Positions 1-8,523 of a DNA stretch of 28,836 bases are shown here, piece after piece. Below the pieces are notes generated by a model. It was not told the origin of the DNA. It ran no database searches and was given only the letters and a program-made list of their open reading frames with translations. Made by a program: the position numbers and the translations under genes. Every line of letters begins with the position of its first letter. Position 1 is the first letter of the stretch. The stretch is taken from positions 1 to 28,836 of the forward strand of contig CAJUEU010000023.1 in the NCBI GenBank assembly GCA_910585735.1. Direction: 5' to 3'. This DNA is from an uncultured Oscillospiraceae bacterium. Its GTDB lineage: Bacteria; Bacillota; Clostridia; Oscillospirales; Oscillospiraceae.

Positions 1-573
1 GCCGCCCAGTGGACGGACAGCCGGTGCTATTTCGGCCACATCGCCCACAATGACAATATTCCCCCCTGGGAGGAAACCAACTTCGACACCCTGGCCGCCG
101 CCCAGGAGCGGACCGAATTTGCCCCCTATCTGCCCGAGACCACCCCTGTGAACTGGAGCGAGTTCCACGGTCGGCTCAGCTACCAGGAGGGAAGCTACAA
201 CTACCTCTTCGTCCGCTGGACAAAAATGTACGACAATGTGGAGATCTGCGTCTACCTCCCCGAGGACCCTGACGGCTACCCCCAGAACAAGGAGCCGGTG
301 GACATTAACCTGCCTGAAAGCTACGACTACCGGCTCTACACTCTGCCCCTTTGCGACAGCGTTCCCCGGGAGTATGTGGTGGACTTCTACTCGGTGCTTT
401 TCCGGGCAGAGGATATGTCCCTGGAAACGGTCAAGGCCCGGGAAACCGAGCACGACACGGGCGGAAGCTCCTTCCACTTCAGCGTCCGCCACGAAAACGG
501 CGTGGTGGTGAGCTACTCCTGCGATCGGATCACCGCCGAGGAACTGTGGGCCCTCATCGAGCCTACGTTATAA
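1..573 (+). CDS. Unrecognised protein, 3' part only
   Basis: The frame is open from the first base to a TAA at 573, giving the last 190 residues of a protein whose start lies outside the window. A GTG at 148 is possible as a start, but the frame continues upstream without a stop and the codon use looks the same, so I read it as internal. The visible part is acidic and rich in Tyr, Trp and Pro, with alternating hydrophobic residues that suggest a beta-rich soluble or extracellular domain. There is no membrane segment and no motif I can assign. It ends just before a strong hairpin terminator, so it is the last gene of its unit. Function unknown. Confidence 0.7.
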   Translation, partial: AAQWTDSRCYFGHIAHNDNIPPWEETNFDTLAAAQERTEFAPYLPETTPVNWSEFHGRLSYQEGSYNYLFVRWTKMYDNVEICVYLPEDPDGYPQNKEPVDINLPESYDYRLYTLPLCDSVPREYVVDFYSVLFRAEDMSLETVKARETEHDTGGSSFHFSVRHENGVVVSYSCDRITAEELWALIEPTL

Positions 574-590
574 AAACCCAGCCTGTCAAA

Positions 591-635
591 AGGAAGTCCG
601 TTCCTTCGGAACGGACTTCCTTTCTTCCTCTTTTT
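591..635 (+). terminator. Rho-independent terminator after the first gene
   Basis: A perfect 14-bp stem (591-604 with 608-621) has a three-base TTC loop and is followed by a T-rich tract to 635. It ends the transcript of the partial gene upstream. Confidence 0.85.
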
Positions 636-636
636 G

Positions 637-645
637 TGGTATGAT
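637..645 (+). promoter_or_regulatory. Extended -10 promoter of the FAD protein gene
   Basis: TGGTATGAT is an extended -10 element (TG at 637-638, TATGAT at 640-645). The hexamer at a 17-base spacing upstream is a poor -35, and overlaps the terminator stem. The start codon is 30 bases downstream behind AAAGGAG at 661-667. Confidence 0.5.
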
Positions 646-675
646 ATTCCCATCTGATCACAAAGGAGATTTACT

Positions 676-2088
676 ATGTCCACTCAGGAACGTGTCGACG
701 TTGCCATCATTGGCAGCGGAGAAGCCGGCATCTACGCCGCCTACGAGCTCTCCCGCCTTGCCCCCGACCTAAAGATATTGGTGCTGGAGAAGGGCCGGGA
801 CATCTACAGCAGAAGCTGCCCCATCGTAGCGGGGAAGGTCCGCTCCTGCGTCCAGTGCCCCGTGTGCGACACCATGTGCGGCTTCGGCGGCGCGGGGGCC
901 TTTTCCGACGGAAAATTCAACTTCACCACCGCTTTCGGCGGCTGGCTCACCGACTTCATGCCCGGGGAGGAGGTCATGGACCTCATTTCCTATGTGGACA
1001 AGATCAACGTGGACCACGGGGCCACCACCGAGCTCTTTTCTACCGACACCCCGGCGGCCAGGGCCCTGGAGAAAAAGGCTCTGGAATTTGACCTTCACCT
1101 TCTTCAGGCCAAATGTAAGCACCTGGGCACCGAGAACAATCTCCGCATCCTCACCAATATTTACGAGGACCTGAAGGAGCGGGTGGAATTCCGCTTTCAG
1201 ACCGGGGTAAAGACCATTGAAGCTACGGGAGAAGGCTACCGCCTCATCACCGAAAAGGGGAACACCGTGGACTGTGCCTGGCTCATTGCCGGGCCGGGCC
1301 GCTCCGGGGCCGAGTGGTTCTCCGACCAGTGCAAGGCTCTGGGCATCCAGCTCCTCAACAACCAGGTGGACATCGGGGTGCGGGTGGAGCTCCCCGCCGC
1401 CGTCTTCCAGCACATCACCGACGTGGTCTACGAGTCCAAGCTGGTCTACCGCACCAAGGGATACGGGGACCAGGTGCGCACCTTCTGCATGAACCCCTAC
1501 GGCCATGTGGTGGCCGAGAACGTAGAGGGCATCAACACGGTGAACGGCCACTCCTACGCCGACCCCGCCCTCCAGAGCGAAAACACCAACTTTGCCCTTC
1601 TGGTCTCCAACCGCTTCACCGAACCCTTCAACGAGCCCTACCGCTACGGAAAGCACATCGCCTCCCTCTCCAATATGCTGGCGGGGGGCGTGCTGGTCCA
1701 GCGGTTCGGGGACCTGGTGAACGGCATCCGCACCAACGAGCACCGGCTGGGCAAGTCCTTTGTCCGGCCTACCCTCACCGCCGCCGTACCGGGAGACCTC
1801 TCCCTGGCCCTTCCCAAGCGGCAGCTGGACAACATCATCGAGATGATCTACCAGTTGGACAAGCTGGCTCCCGGCACCGCCAACTACGACACCCTGCTCT
1901 ATGGCGCCGAGGTCAAGTTCTACTCCGCCCGGCTCTCCCTCAGCGGCGAGCTGGAGACCTCCCTCCCCCGGTTCTTCGCCATCGGGGACGGGGCCGGGGT
2001 CACCCGGGGCCTGGCCCAGGCGGGAGCCTCGGGAGTCAAGGTGGCTCGGGTCATCGCCGAACGCTGCCGGAACGGAGGCAACGCTTAA
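676..2088 (+). CDS. FAD-dependent oxidoreductase (COG2509-like)
   Basis: A 470-residue cytoplasmic flavoprotein. The N-terminus has a Rossmann dinucleotide-binding fingerprint, GSGEAG at residues 13-18, ending in an acidic residue after the second strand (VLEKG, 36-40). A cysteine cluster follows (C48, C58, C61, C64, C68), then the glycine-rich CGFGGAGAFSDGK. The C-terminus has the usual second FAD contact, IGDGAGVTRGLAQAG. This layout matches the uncharacterised FAD-dependent dehydrogenase family related to geranylgeranyl-reductase-like proteins; the true substrate is not known. The cysteines could bind a metal or act in redox, which is inference. The start is set by AAAGGAG eight bases upstream. 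It is a single-gene unit between two terminators. Confidence 0.85.
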   Translation: MSTQERVDVAIIGSGEAGIYAAYELSRLAPDLKILVLEKGRDIYSRSCPIVAGKVRSCVQCPVCDTMCGFGGAGAFSDGKFNFTTAFGGWLTDFMPGEEVMDLISYVDKINVDHGATTELFSTDTPAARALEKKALEFDLHLLQAKCKHLGTENNLRILTNIYEDLKERVEFRFQTGVKTIEATGEGYRLITEKGNTVDCAWLIAGPGRSGAEWFSDQCKALGIQLLNNQVDIGVRVELPAAVFQHITDVVYESKLVYRTKGYGDQVRTFCMNPYGHVVAENVEGINTVNGHSYADPALQSENTNFALLVSNRFTEPFNEPYRYGKHIASLSNMLAGGVLVQRFGDLVNGIRTNEHRLGKSFVRPTLTAAVPGDLSLALPKRQLDNIIEMIYQLDKLAPGTANYDTLLYGAEVKFYSARLSLSGELETSLPRFFAIGDGAGVTRGLAQAGASGVKVARVIAERCRNGGNA

Positions 2089-2097
2089 AACCGCAAA

Positions 2098-2140
2098 AGA
2101 GGACCCCTCCGATTTTCATCGGATGGGTCCTCTCTCTTTC
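2098..2140. terminator. Bidirectional terminator between convergent genes
   Basis: A 9-bp outer stem (2098-2106 with 2125-2133) and a 6-bp inner stem (2108-2113 with 2118-2123) are flanked by A-rich sequence on the left and a T/C-rich tract on the right. It serves the FAD gene (plus) and the amidohydrolase gene (minus), which converge here. Confidence 0.8.
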
Positions 2141-2148
2141 CCTCTGGC

Positions 2149-3429
2149 TTATAGGTACCGATCCAAAGCCTTCTCCACATTCTCCATCTTCTTCACCCGG
2201 GGCTCCCGGACCAGTTCCCCCCGGGTGACCACCAGCTCTACCTGCCGCAGGGCGGTCAGGTCCTCCAGGGGGTTCTTTTTTGTCACGATCAGGTCGGCGC
2301 CCTTGCCCTCCTCCAGGGTCCCCACCTTGTCCCCGATGCCGGCGATGGCAGCGTTCACCGCCGTGGCGGTGTGGAGGGCGAAGGAATTGCTTACCCCGCA
2401 GAACTTATGGAAGTAGTGGAGCTCCCGCCACATGTCGTAATGGGTGATGTAGGGACAGCCCGTGTCGGTGCCCAGGCCCACCCGCACCCCGGCCTCCAGA
2501 CAGGCCTTGGCGCAGGCAACGATCCCCTCAAAGACCACCTTGCCGTTATACTGCTCCAGTTCGGAGACATGACTCTCGGAGCGGTCAAAGAGTGCGTAGG
2601 GCAGGGCGGGGGACAAGGTGGCCACCAGGCTGGCCCCCCGCTCCCGGAACAGCCTTAAAATTTCTTCATCCGGCCTGGCTCCGTGCTCGATGGTGTCCAC
2701 CCCGTTCTGAAGGGCCACCTTCACCCCCTCGGGGCTCTCCACATGGGCGGCCACGGGAAGGCCCAGGGCGTGAGCGGCGTCACAGGCCGCCTTCACCATC
2801 TCGGGGGGCATCTTCAGCACCCCCGGCTCCCCCTTCACCGTGGCGTCCAGCACGCCCCCGGTGATCATGAGCTTGATGACATCGGGCTTGTCCTGGGCGA
2901 TACGCTTCACATAGGCGGCCGCCTCCTCTGGGGTGTGGGCGATGTGGCCCAACGAGCCCGCCATGTGGCCCCCCTCCACCGACACCGCCATATTCCCCGC
3001 CAGGATCCGGGGCCCCCGGAGGCTTCCCCGCTCGATCCTGTCCCGGATGCGGGTGTCCAGGTCCTCCACTCCGCCCATGGTGCGGAGGGTGGTCACCCCG
3101 CTCATGAGCTGGGTCAGAGCCGCCCCGGCACAGATCTTCTCCCCCACCTTCATGAAAAGGGGGCTGCTGGTCACCAGCTTCACCGCCCGTTTGGGGTCAC
3201 TCTGCTTCTTCTTGGGCTTACCTGAGGAGGGCAGGTGAACATGGAGGTTGATGAGCCCGGGCATGAGATAGCCCCCCTTCAGATCCACCTGCTCGTAGCC
3301 CGCCAGGTCGGTACCGGCGGGAACCAGCTTCTCGATCCTCGCCCCGTCGGTGAGAAGGACCATCCCCTCCCTGGCTGTCATACCTTTCGTACCGTCCAGA
3401 ATGTATCCGTTTACAAAGGCGCGTTTCAT
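2149..3429 (-). CDS. Metal-dependent amidohydrolase (COG1228-like)
   Basis: A 426-residue member of the amidohydrolase superfamily, imidazolonepropionase-like branch, probably acting on dipeptides or cyclic amides; substrate not determined. Metal-site residues are in order: HVH (63-65) after the first strand, a lysine in VIKLM (K186) placed like the carbamylated bridging lysine, H229 in AAHVE, H249 in IEHG and D322 in GTDTG. A C-terminal beta-sandwich segment (EGKGADLIV) is typical. An upstream in-frame ATG at 3462 lies inside recG. I prefer 3429 because GAGGAGG sits six bases before it. Only 13 bases separate it from the recG stop, so it is probably co-transcribed with recG. Confidence 0.85.
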   Translation of the reverse strand: MKRAFVNGYILDGTKGMTAREGMVLLTDGARIEKLVPAGTDLAGYEQVDLKGGYLMPGLINLHVHLPSSGKPKKKQSDPKRAVKLVTSSPLFMKVGEKICAGAALTQLMSGVTTLRTMGGVEDLDTRIRDRIERGSLRGPRILAGNMAVSVEGGHMAGSLGHIAHTPEEAAAYVKRIAQDKPDVIKLMITGGVLDATVKGEPGVLKMPPEMVKAACDAAHALGLPVAAHVESPEGVKVALQNGVDTIEHGARPDEEILRLFRERGASLVATLSPALPYALFDRSESHVSELEQYNGKVVFEGIVACAKACLEAGVRVGLGTDTGCPYITHYDMWRELHYFHKFCGVSNSFALHTATAVNAAIAGIGDKVGTLEEGKGADLIVTKKNPLEDLTALRQVELVVTRGELVREPRVKKMENVEKALDRYL

Positions 3430-3442
3430 AGCAGAGCCCTCC

Positions 3443-5494
3443 TCAATTGAAAATATCGCCATCCTCAGCGAAAAGTGTTCTCACCCGTTCCATGAGCCCC
3501 CGGTTTTCCGGGTCCCTGAGCCCCGGGTCGGCGGAAAGCAGCTCCTCCGCCGCCCCCTGAGCCTCCTTCAATACCCGGGTGTCACCCGCCAGGTCGGCCG
3601 CCTTCATGGCGGGCAGGCCGTGCTGCCGCTGGCCGAAGAAGTCGCCCGGCCCCCGAAGCTCCAGGTCCTTCTCCGCGATCTTAAAACCGTCGGTGGTGGA
3701 GCAGAAATATTTGAGCCGCTCCCTGGTCTCAGGGGAACGGTTGGAGCTCACCAGCACGCAGTAGGACTGCCATTCTCCCCGGCCCACCCGGCCCCGGAGC
3801 TGGTGGAGCTGGGAGAGGCCGAAGCGGTCGGCGTTCTCAATGACCATCAGATTGGCGTTGGGCACATCCACTCCCACCTCCACCACCGTGGTGGAGACCA
3901 GAATGTCGGTCTCCCCCCGGTGGAAGGCGGCCATAACGGCCTCCTTCTCCTTGCTTTTCAGCTTGCCGTGGACAAAGGCCACCCGCAAATCAGGGAACAC
4001 CTTCTCAGAGAGCTCCCTGGCATAGGCGGTCACCGCCTTCAGGTCGGCTCCCTCCCCTTCCTCCACGGCGGGACAGATCATATAGACCTGCCTTCCCTCA
4101 GCGACCTGCTTGCGGACAAAGCCGTACATCCGCTGCCGCTTGTCCTCCCCCACCAGGAAGGTATCCACCGCCTTCCGCCCGGCGGGGAGCTCATCCATGA
4201 TGGTCACCTCCAGGTCCCCGTAAATGAGCAGGGCCAGGGTCCTGGGGATGGGGGTAGCCGACATGACCAGCACATGGGGGGGCATACCCTTGGCCTTGGA
4301 GGAAAGCGCGGAGCGCTGGCCCACCCCGAAGCGGTGCTGCTCGTCGGTGATGACCAGGGCCAGATTTTCGTACTCCACCCCTTCCGAAAGGAGGGCGTGG
4401 GTGCCCACCATCAGGTGTATCTCCCCTTGGGCCAGAGCCTTCCGGGCCGCCTTCTTCTCGGCGGCCGTCATGCTCCCGGTGAGGAGCCCCACCCGGATTC
4501 CTGCCGGGTCAAGAAGTCTGGATAGGGTCTCATAGTGCTGACGGGCCAAAATCTCGGTGGGGGCCATCATGGCAGTCTGGAAGCCTCCATGGTAAGCCAT
4601 CCAGGCGGCGTAAGCCGCCACCGCCGTCTTTCCCGAGCCCACATCCCCCTGGACCAGCCGGTTCATGGGCTTTCCCGCCGCCACGTCGGCGGCGATCTCC
4701 TCCATGGCCCTTCTCTGCGCTCCTGTAGGAGCAAAGGGCAGCAGGGAAAGAAATTCTTCTATGCTTTTTGAGGGAAACACCTGTCCCTTTGCCTTGTCCC
4801 GCCGCTTCCGCAGGAAGGCCATGCCGCAGGACAGGGTAAACAGCTCCTCAAACACCAGCCGCCGCCGGGCGGTCTCCAACGCCTCCTGGTTTTCCGGGAA
4901 ATGGGCGTTCCGGCAGGCATATTCCATCGCGCAAAGCCGGTACGCCTGCCGCACCCCCTTGGGAAGCTGGTCGGGAAGCTCCCCGGCGCAGGCCTCCACG
5001 CTCTGGAGGGAGAGCCCGGCCAGCAGGTTGTTGCTCACCCCGGCGGTGAGGGGGTACACCGGCATGATCCGCCCGGTGAACCGGGCGCGGTCCTCCCGCT
5101 CGAACACCGGGTTTGTGAGCTGCCTGTGACGGCCCACAGCCTCTATTTTCCCGTAGAAAATATAGCTCTCCCCGTGGACCAACGCCTGGCGCACATACTC
5201 CTGGTTGAAAAAGGTCACGTTGGCTGACCCCGAGCCGTCCACGATCCGGCATTTGGTGAGGGTAAGCCCCTTACGGACCCGAGAGGTGGTGGGCATGTCG
5301 GCCACCAGGGCGGACACACAGCAGGGCTCCTCAGTGGGGGCCTCCTGAATGGGGTAAATTTTGCTTCTGTCCTCATAGTCTCTGGGCCAGTAGGTCAAAA
5401 GGTCCCCCACCGTCTCCAACCCCAGCTTCTTGAGGGCCCGGGCCCGGGCAGGCCCGATGCCGCTGAAGGTCTCCAGTCCCGTTTCCAGGGTCAT
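3443..5494 (-). CDS. recG: ATP-dependent DNA helicase RecG
   Basis: A 683-residue helicase of normal RecG length that remodels stalled replication forks and Holliday junctions by driving branch migration. The N-terminal wedge region starts with a helix-hairpin-helix-like FSGIGPARARAL (10-21) and an OB-fold segment (about 60-130). The SF2 motifs follow: Walker A GDVGSGKT (283-290), APTEILARQH (311-320), DEQH box (384-387), SATPIPRTL (412-420), and near the C-terminus the QLHQLRGRVGRG arginine-finger motif plus the TRG-type wedge-coupling segment. A G-rich SD (GGAAGGGGGG) lies just before the ATG. The downstream amidohydrolase is likely in the same transcript. All key residues are present, so it should be active. 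Confidence 0.97.
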   Translation of the reverse strand: MTLETGLETFSGIGPARARALKKLGLETVGDLLTYWPRDYEDRSKIYPIQEAPTEEPCCVSALVADMPTTSRVRKGLTLTKCRIVDGSGSANVTFFNQEYVRQALVHGESYIFYGKIEAVGRHRQLTNPVFEREDRARFTGRIMPVYPLTAGVSNNLLAGLSLQSVEACAGELPDQLPKGVRQAYRLCAMEYACRNAHFPENQEALETARRRLVFEELFTLSCGMAFLRKRRDKAKGQVFPSKSIEEFLSLLPFAPTGAQRRAMEEIAADVAAGKPMNRLVQGDVGSGKTAVAAYAAWMAYHGGFQTAMMAPTEILARQHYETLSRLLDPAGIRVGLLTGSMTAAEKKAARKALAQGEIHLMVGTHALLSEGVEYENLALVITDEQHRFGVGQRSALSSKAKGMPPHVLVMSATPIPRTLALLIYGDLEVTIMDELPAGRKAVDTFLVGEDKRQRMYGFVRKQVAEGRQVYMICPAVEEGEGADLKAVTAYARELSEKVFPDLRVAFVHGKLKSKEKEAVMAAFHRGETDILVSTTVVEVGVDVPNANLMVIENADRFGLSQLHQLRGRVGRGEWQSYCVLVSSNRSPETRERLKYFCSTTDGFKIAEKDLELRGPGDFFGQRQHGLPAMKAADLAGDTRVLKEAQGAAEELLSADPGLRDPENRGLMERVRTLFAEDGDIFN

Positions 5495-5520
5495 GGGCTC
5501 ACCCCCCTTCCGTTTTTTCT

Positions 5521-5549
5521 ATGGTATCATATTTTCTTCCCTTCTTCAA
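5521..5549 (-). promoter_or_regulatory. Possible recG promoter
   Basis: On the minus strand TTGAAG (5549-5544) is followed after 17 bases by TACCAT (5526-5521), about 26 bases before the recG start. Both hexamers match consensus at four of six positions, so this is tentative. Confidence 0.35.
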
Positions 5550-5570
5550 GCCGTCCTTTCCCGAAAACGG

Positions 5571-5599
5571 TTGCCACTACCCTTCTTTCGTGTTATCCT
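5571..5599 (+). promoter_or_regulatory. Probable ogt promoter
   Basis: TTGCCA (5571-5576) and TATCCT (5594-5599) are separated by 17 bases and precede the ogt start by 34 bases. Divergent from the recG promoter in the same 139-base gap. Confidence 0.5.
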
Positions 5600-5633
5600 A
5601 TCCTTACAGACTTTTTGCAGGGAGGCTTCCCAT

Positions 5634-6107
5634 ATGGACTTCATTTCCCACTATTCTTCCCCCCTGGGCCCCATCACCCTCTCCTCCAACGGGGAGGCCC
5701 TCACCGGGCTGTGGTTCGACGGCCAGAAATACTTCGGCTCCACCCTGCCGGAACACCGGGAGGAGCAGGACTGCCCCGTTTTCCGGGATGCCTTCCGCTG
5801 GCTGGACCTCTATTTTGAGGGCCGGGACCCCGACTTTACCCCACCCCTGGCTCCCAAGGGCAGCGTGTACCGCCAAAAGGTGTGGAAGTCCCTGTTGGAG
5901 ATCCCCTACGGCCAGACCGTCACCTACGCCCGGCTTGCCGGGCTCATCCCCACCTCCCCCCGGGCGGTGGCCGGCGCTGTGGCCCACAACCCCATCTCCC
6001 TCATCATCCCCTGCCACCGGGTCATCGGCACCGGCGGCGCCCTCACCGGCTACGCCGGTGGACTGGAGAAAAAACGGTATCTCCTCCGCCTGGAGGGAGC
6101 CCTCTGA
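5634..6107 (+). CDS. ogt: Methylated-DNA--[protein]-cysteine S-methyltransferase
   Basis: A 157-residue suicide DNA-repair protein that takes the alkyl group from O6-methylguanine onto its own cysteine. The active-site motif PCHRV is at 126-130, with Cys127 as acceptor. The helix-turn-helix-like segment with the arginine finger precedes it (PYGQTVTYARLAGL, then SPRAVAGAVAHNP). The length is that of the Ogt type without an Ada domain. The open frame extends upstream to 5430, but GGGAGG eight bases before 5634 and the family's usual N-terminus fix this start. The next gene begins 36 bases later and is likely in the same transcript. Confidence 0.95.
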   Translation: MDFISHYSSPLGPITLSSNGEALTGLWFDGQKYFGSTLPEHREEQDCPVFRDAFRWLDLYFEGRDPDFTPPLAPKGSVYRQKVWKSLLEIPYGQTVTYARLAGLIPTSPRAVAGAVAHNPISLIIPCHRVIGTGGALTGYAGGLEKKRYLLRLEGAL

Positions 6108-6143
6108 AAGAGGCTTATCCATAAAATTGATTGGAGGATGATT

Positions 6144-6845
6144 ATGAAAATACGGTGTGTATGGGAACATAACGGCAATGACAGCATCTTGTACGCCAGC
6201 AATTATGTGGGCGCGTATACCCGTGGCGAGACGAAAGAGATCGCCCTTCAAAAGATGCCGGGAGAGATCGTGTCCTATCTGAAATGGAAGGGCGGGGCGG
6301 TCCCGGACTCTCTGGAGCCGGTGATCGTACAGGAGAAGGCTTCCTCTCTTACCATTTCGGACGCGGATTCGGATGTTCTTTTTGAGGAAGAAAAAGAGCC
6401 TCTGACCCCAGCGGAATACGAGGCATTGAAAGCCCTTGCGCTGAGATCGGCGCAAGATTTCCTGTTCTTGTATCAGTCGATTCCCGACAGGGACAAAAGC
6501 TGTCTGCCGCTCCGGAAAACCTTTTATGGGCAAGTCCCCCGCACGGCAGCCGAAATGTATGAGCATACAAAAAATGTCAATGACTATTACTTTGGGGAGA
6601 TCGGCGTTGAGACCGACCATGAGGGGACCATCGCAGAATGCCGGCAGCGTGGTTTCGCGCTGCTGGAAGGTCAGTCCGATTTTTTGAAGGACAGGGTCTT
6701 CCTGGGAAGCTATGACGAAGAATGGTCCCTGCGGAAAGTACTGCGGCGCTTTATCTGGCACGACCGCATCCACGCAAAGGCCATGTATCGAATGGCGGTC
6801 AGAACCTTTGGCGGTGACATCCCCGACCCGTTTCACTTCACATAG
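6144..6845 (+). CDS. HicB-like / DinB-like two-domain protein
   Basis: A 233-residue protein with two recognisable parts. Residues 1-50 look like a HicB-type fold: two strands, then GAYTRGETKEIALQKMPGEI, which parallels the Gly-x-x-x-x-Gly-(D/E)-T and helix of HicB. Residues about 90-225 look like a DinB/YfiT four-helix bundle, with H141 in the second helix and the HxxxH pair H206/H210 in the last helix, the arrangement that binds a metal in that superfamily. Function unknown; DinB-like proteins include thiol-dependent transferases. GGAGG with a six-base spacing picks 6144 over the ATG at 6138. Its base composition is less GC-rich than its neighbours, which hints at a separate origin. Both domain assignments are by eye. 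Confidence 0.65.
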   Translation: MKIRCVWEHNGNDSILYASNYVGAYTRGETKEIALQKMPGEIVSYLKWKGGAVPDSLEPVIVQEKASSLTISDADSDVLFEEEKEPLTPAEYEALKALALRSAQDFLFLYQSIPDRDKSCLPLRKTFYGQVPRTAAEMYEHTKNVNDYYFGEIGVETDHEGTIAECRQRGFALLEGQSDFLKDRVFLGSYDEEWSLRKVLRRFIWHDRIHAKAMYRMAVRTFGGDIPDPFHFT

Positions 6846-6852
6846 GGAAAAC

Positions 6853-6896
6853 AAAAAAGGAGCGGCGGGACGAAATTCGTCCCGCCGCTCCTTTTT
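6853..6896. terminator. Bidirectional terminator at the end of the phage-like operon
   Basis: A very strong GC stem of about 17 bp (6857-6873 with 6878-6894) is flanked by A-run and T-run, so it works on both strands. It ends the DinB-like gene on the plus strand and the 13-kb phage structural operon on the minus strand. Confidence 0.9.
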
Positions 6897-6904
6897 GCCC
6901 CGTC

Positions 6905-7471
6905 CTATTTCACCAATTTCTCCAGCTCTCCCCAGGTATAGTCCCCCGCCTCGATGTCCCCCCAGGTGGGGAACCGCTCCTCCAGCTCCCCCCAGGTCAC
7001 GTACCAGTACACATAGTTGATCTGAAGATGACAGGGCAAAATGTCCTCAAGGATCTTTTTCAGCCGGGCAAAGCCGTCCGGCACCCCGGGCACATCGGGA
7101 AAGCGGACCTCCACCACCCCCCGCTCTTCGGTCTCGCTCACCACGGCGTTGAGGCCGCAGCCCTTCAGATTGTCGTTGAGGGCCGCCGCTGTGAAGCTGT
7201 CCCCGCCGATGCGGAGAAGAGCTGAGAGGGCGGCCCGCCGCTCCTCCGGCGTGACAGCTACGGGCCGGCGGGCCAGCAATCCCTCCAAGGCCTCCAGCCC
7301 CCAGGCCTCCGCCCTGTCCAGCATGACCTCCCGCTCCAGCTCCTCCAGAGCCTCCAGCACCCCATCCAGGGCCTCCCCTTCTCCCGCCAGCTCCCCGGCT
7401 GTGTAGATCCCCTGCCGCCGGTAGGGCCCCAAAGGCAGGAGGAGCTCCCACAGCTTCTCGGCGTGGCTCAT
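6905..7471 (-). CDS. Phage baseplate protein, XkdU/YmfQ-like (DUF2313)
   Basis: A 188-residue protein in the place of PBSX XkdU or Mu gp48, a baseplate wedge subunit that contacts the J-like protein. The N-terminal helical half ends in LEREVMLDRAEAWGLEALE. The middle RPVAVTPEERRAALSAL is typical of DUF2313, and the C-terminus has aromatic TWGELEE/TWGDIE repeats. GGAGG seven bases before the ATG supports the start, and the ATG overlaps the xkdT stop. It is the last gene of the operon; a tail-fibre gene would normally follow here but does not. Confidence 0.8.
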   Translation of the reverse strand: MSHAEKLWELLLPLGPYRRQGIYTAGELAGEGEALDGVLEALEELEREVMLDRAEAWGLEALEGLLARRPVAVTPEERRAALSALLRIGGDSFTAAALNDNLKGCGLNAVVSETEERGVVEVRFPDVPGVPDGFARLKKILEDILPCHLQINYVYWYVTWGELEERFPTWGDIEAGDYTWGELEKLVK

Positions 7472-8523
7472 TCCGTCACCTCCACCGTCAGAGTCCCCAG
7501 CCGGGGCAGCTCTCCCCTGGCCACCGTTACATCGACGGCCGGGGCGGTGACAGTACAGTTGGCCACCCCCTCCTGGGAGAAGACCAACTGGTTGAGCCGG
7601 GCCACCAGCACATCCTCGCTCAGCCGCTCCCCGGAGAAGTGGTCCCGCAGGGCCTCCTCCACCCGGGCTTTTACCCCGGCGGTCCCCGCCCCCTCCTTTG
7701 CCTTGACCCGGACCGTCACGTTCACCGTCCTGAGGGTGGGAGCCTTCACCTTCACGTCCACGGCGATCTCCCGCCGCTCCTCAAAGTAGCCTTGCAGCTT
7801 TGCCAGCAGGGCCTCCTCCGGCACCCCTGCCCGGGTGGACACCACCACATCCACCGTTCCGATGCCCCTTTGCCTGGGCAAAACGGCGCAGGCCGCCACC
7901 TGTCCAAAGGACAGGGCCCCCTGCTCATAGAAGGCGGCGTTGGCCCCGTTGGGCATCCGCCGGTAGGTCTCCAGCACCCTTTGCCGCAGGGCCTCGTCCT
8001 CCTCCACGTCCACTCCTCCCAAGAAGGGGGCGGGGTTGACACAGCTCCGTACCCCCACCGGGGGCACTGTCATCACCAGTACGCTCCCGGCGGGCACATT
8101 GCCCCCCTCCCCCGGTTCCGCCGCCTGGGCCGGAATATCCACCGCGGCCTCTCCCGCCTTCAGCACCCCATCCTCCAGGGTCTCAAACCGGGTGAGCCCC
8201 GCTGTGGCGCACACGGTCCCCGCCGAAATGGTCAGGTCGTGCCCCACAGGCGTATCCACCAGAAACCGCAGACTTCCCCGGGCCCTCACCGCTCCCCGGC
8301 GCTCCACCCCCCGAAGGGCGGCATGCCGGTCCAGATACTCCCCCTGGGCGGTCTGGGGAAAGCACTGCCTGGAAAGCCACTCCGCCTGGGCATAGAGTCC
8401 ATGGACCTGGGCGGCCACGGCGTAGAGCTTCACGCTCAGCTCGCTCACCGCCGAGGCCTCGGCTCCTGTCTCCCGCCGGAACACCCCCAGCATCTCATTG
8501 TAGATCTCTTCCACGGTCCTCAT
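7468..8523 (-). CDS. Baseplate J/gp47 family protein, XkdT-like
   Basis: A 351-residue baseplate wedge protein of the Mu gp47/P2 gpJ/PBSX XkdT family. The N-terminal EEIYNEMLGVFRRETG, the central YLDRHAALRGVERRGAVRARGSLRF, and GNVPAGSVLVM and NGANAAFYEQGALSF are hallmarks of the family in the usual order. It joins the tail tube hub to the sheath trigger in contractile tails. The start codon overlaps the upstream stop (ATGA), with GGAGG six bases away. Confidence 0.9.
   Translation of the reverse strand: MRTVEEIYNEMLGVFRRETGAEASAVSELSVKLYAVAAQVHGLYAQAEWLSRQCFPQTAQGEYLDRHAALRGVERRGAVRARGSLRFLVDTPVGHDLTISAGTVCATAGLTRFETLEDGVLKAGEAAVDIPAQAAEPGEGGNVPAGSVLVMTVPPVGVRSCVNPAPFLGGVDVEEDEALRQRVLETYRRMPNGANAAFYEQGALSFGQVAACAVLPRQRGIGTVDVVVSTRAGVPEEALLAKLQGYFEERREIAVDVKVKAPTLRTVNVTVRVKAKEGAGTAGVKARVEEALRDHFSGERLSEDVLVARLNQLVFSQEGVANCTVTAPAVDVTVARGELPRLGTLTVEVTE

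Noticed and set aside
3350..4525. 391-residue plus-strand open frame antisense to recG and the amidohydrolase
   Set aside because: Shadow of well-supported conserved genes; composition typical of an antisense frame.
5604..6854. 416-residue minus-strand open frame across ogt and the DinB-like gene
   Set aside because: Both sense genes have family motifs and ribosome sites; this frame has none and spans their gap.
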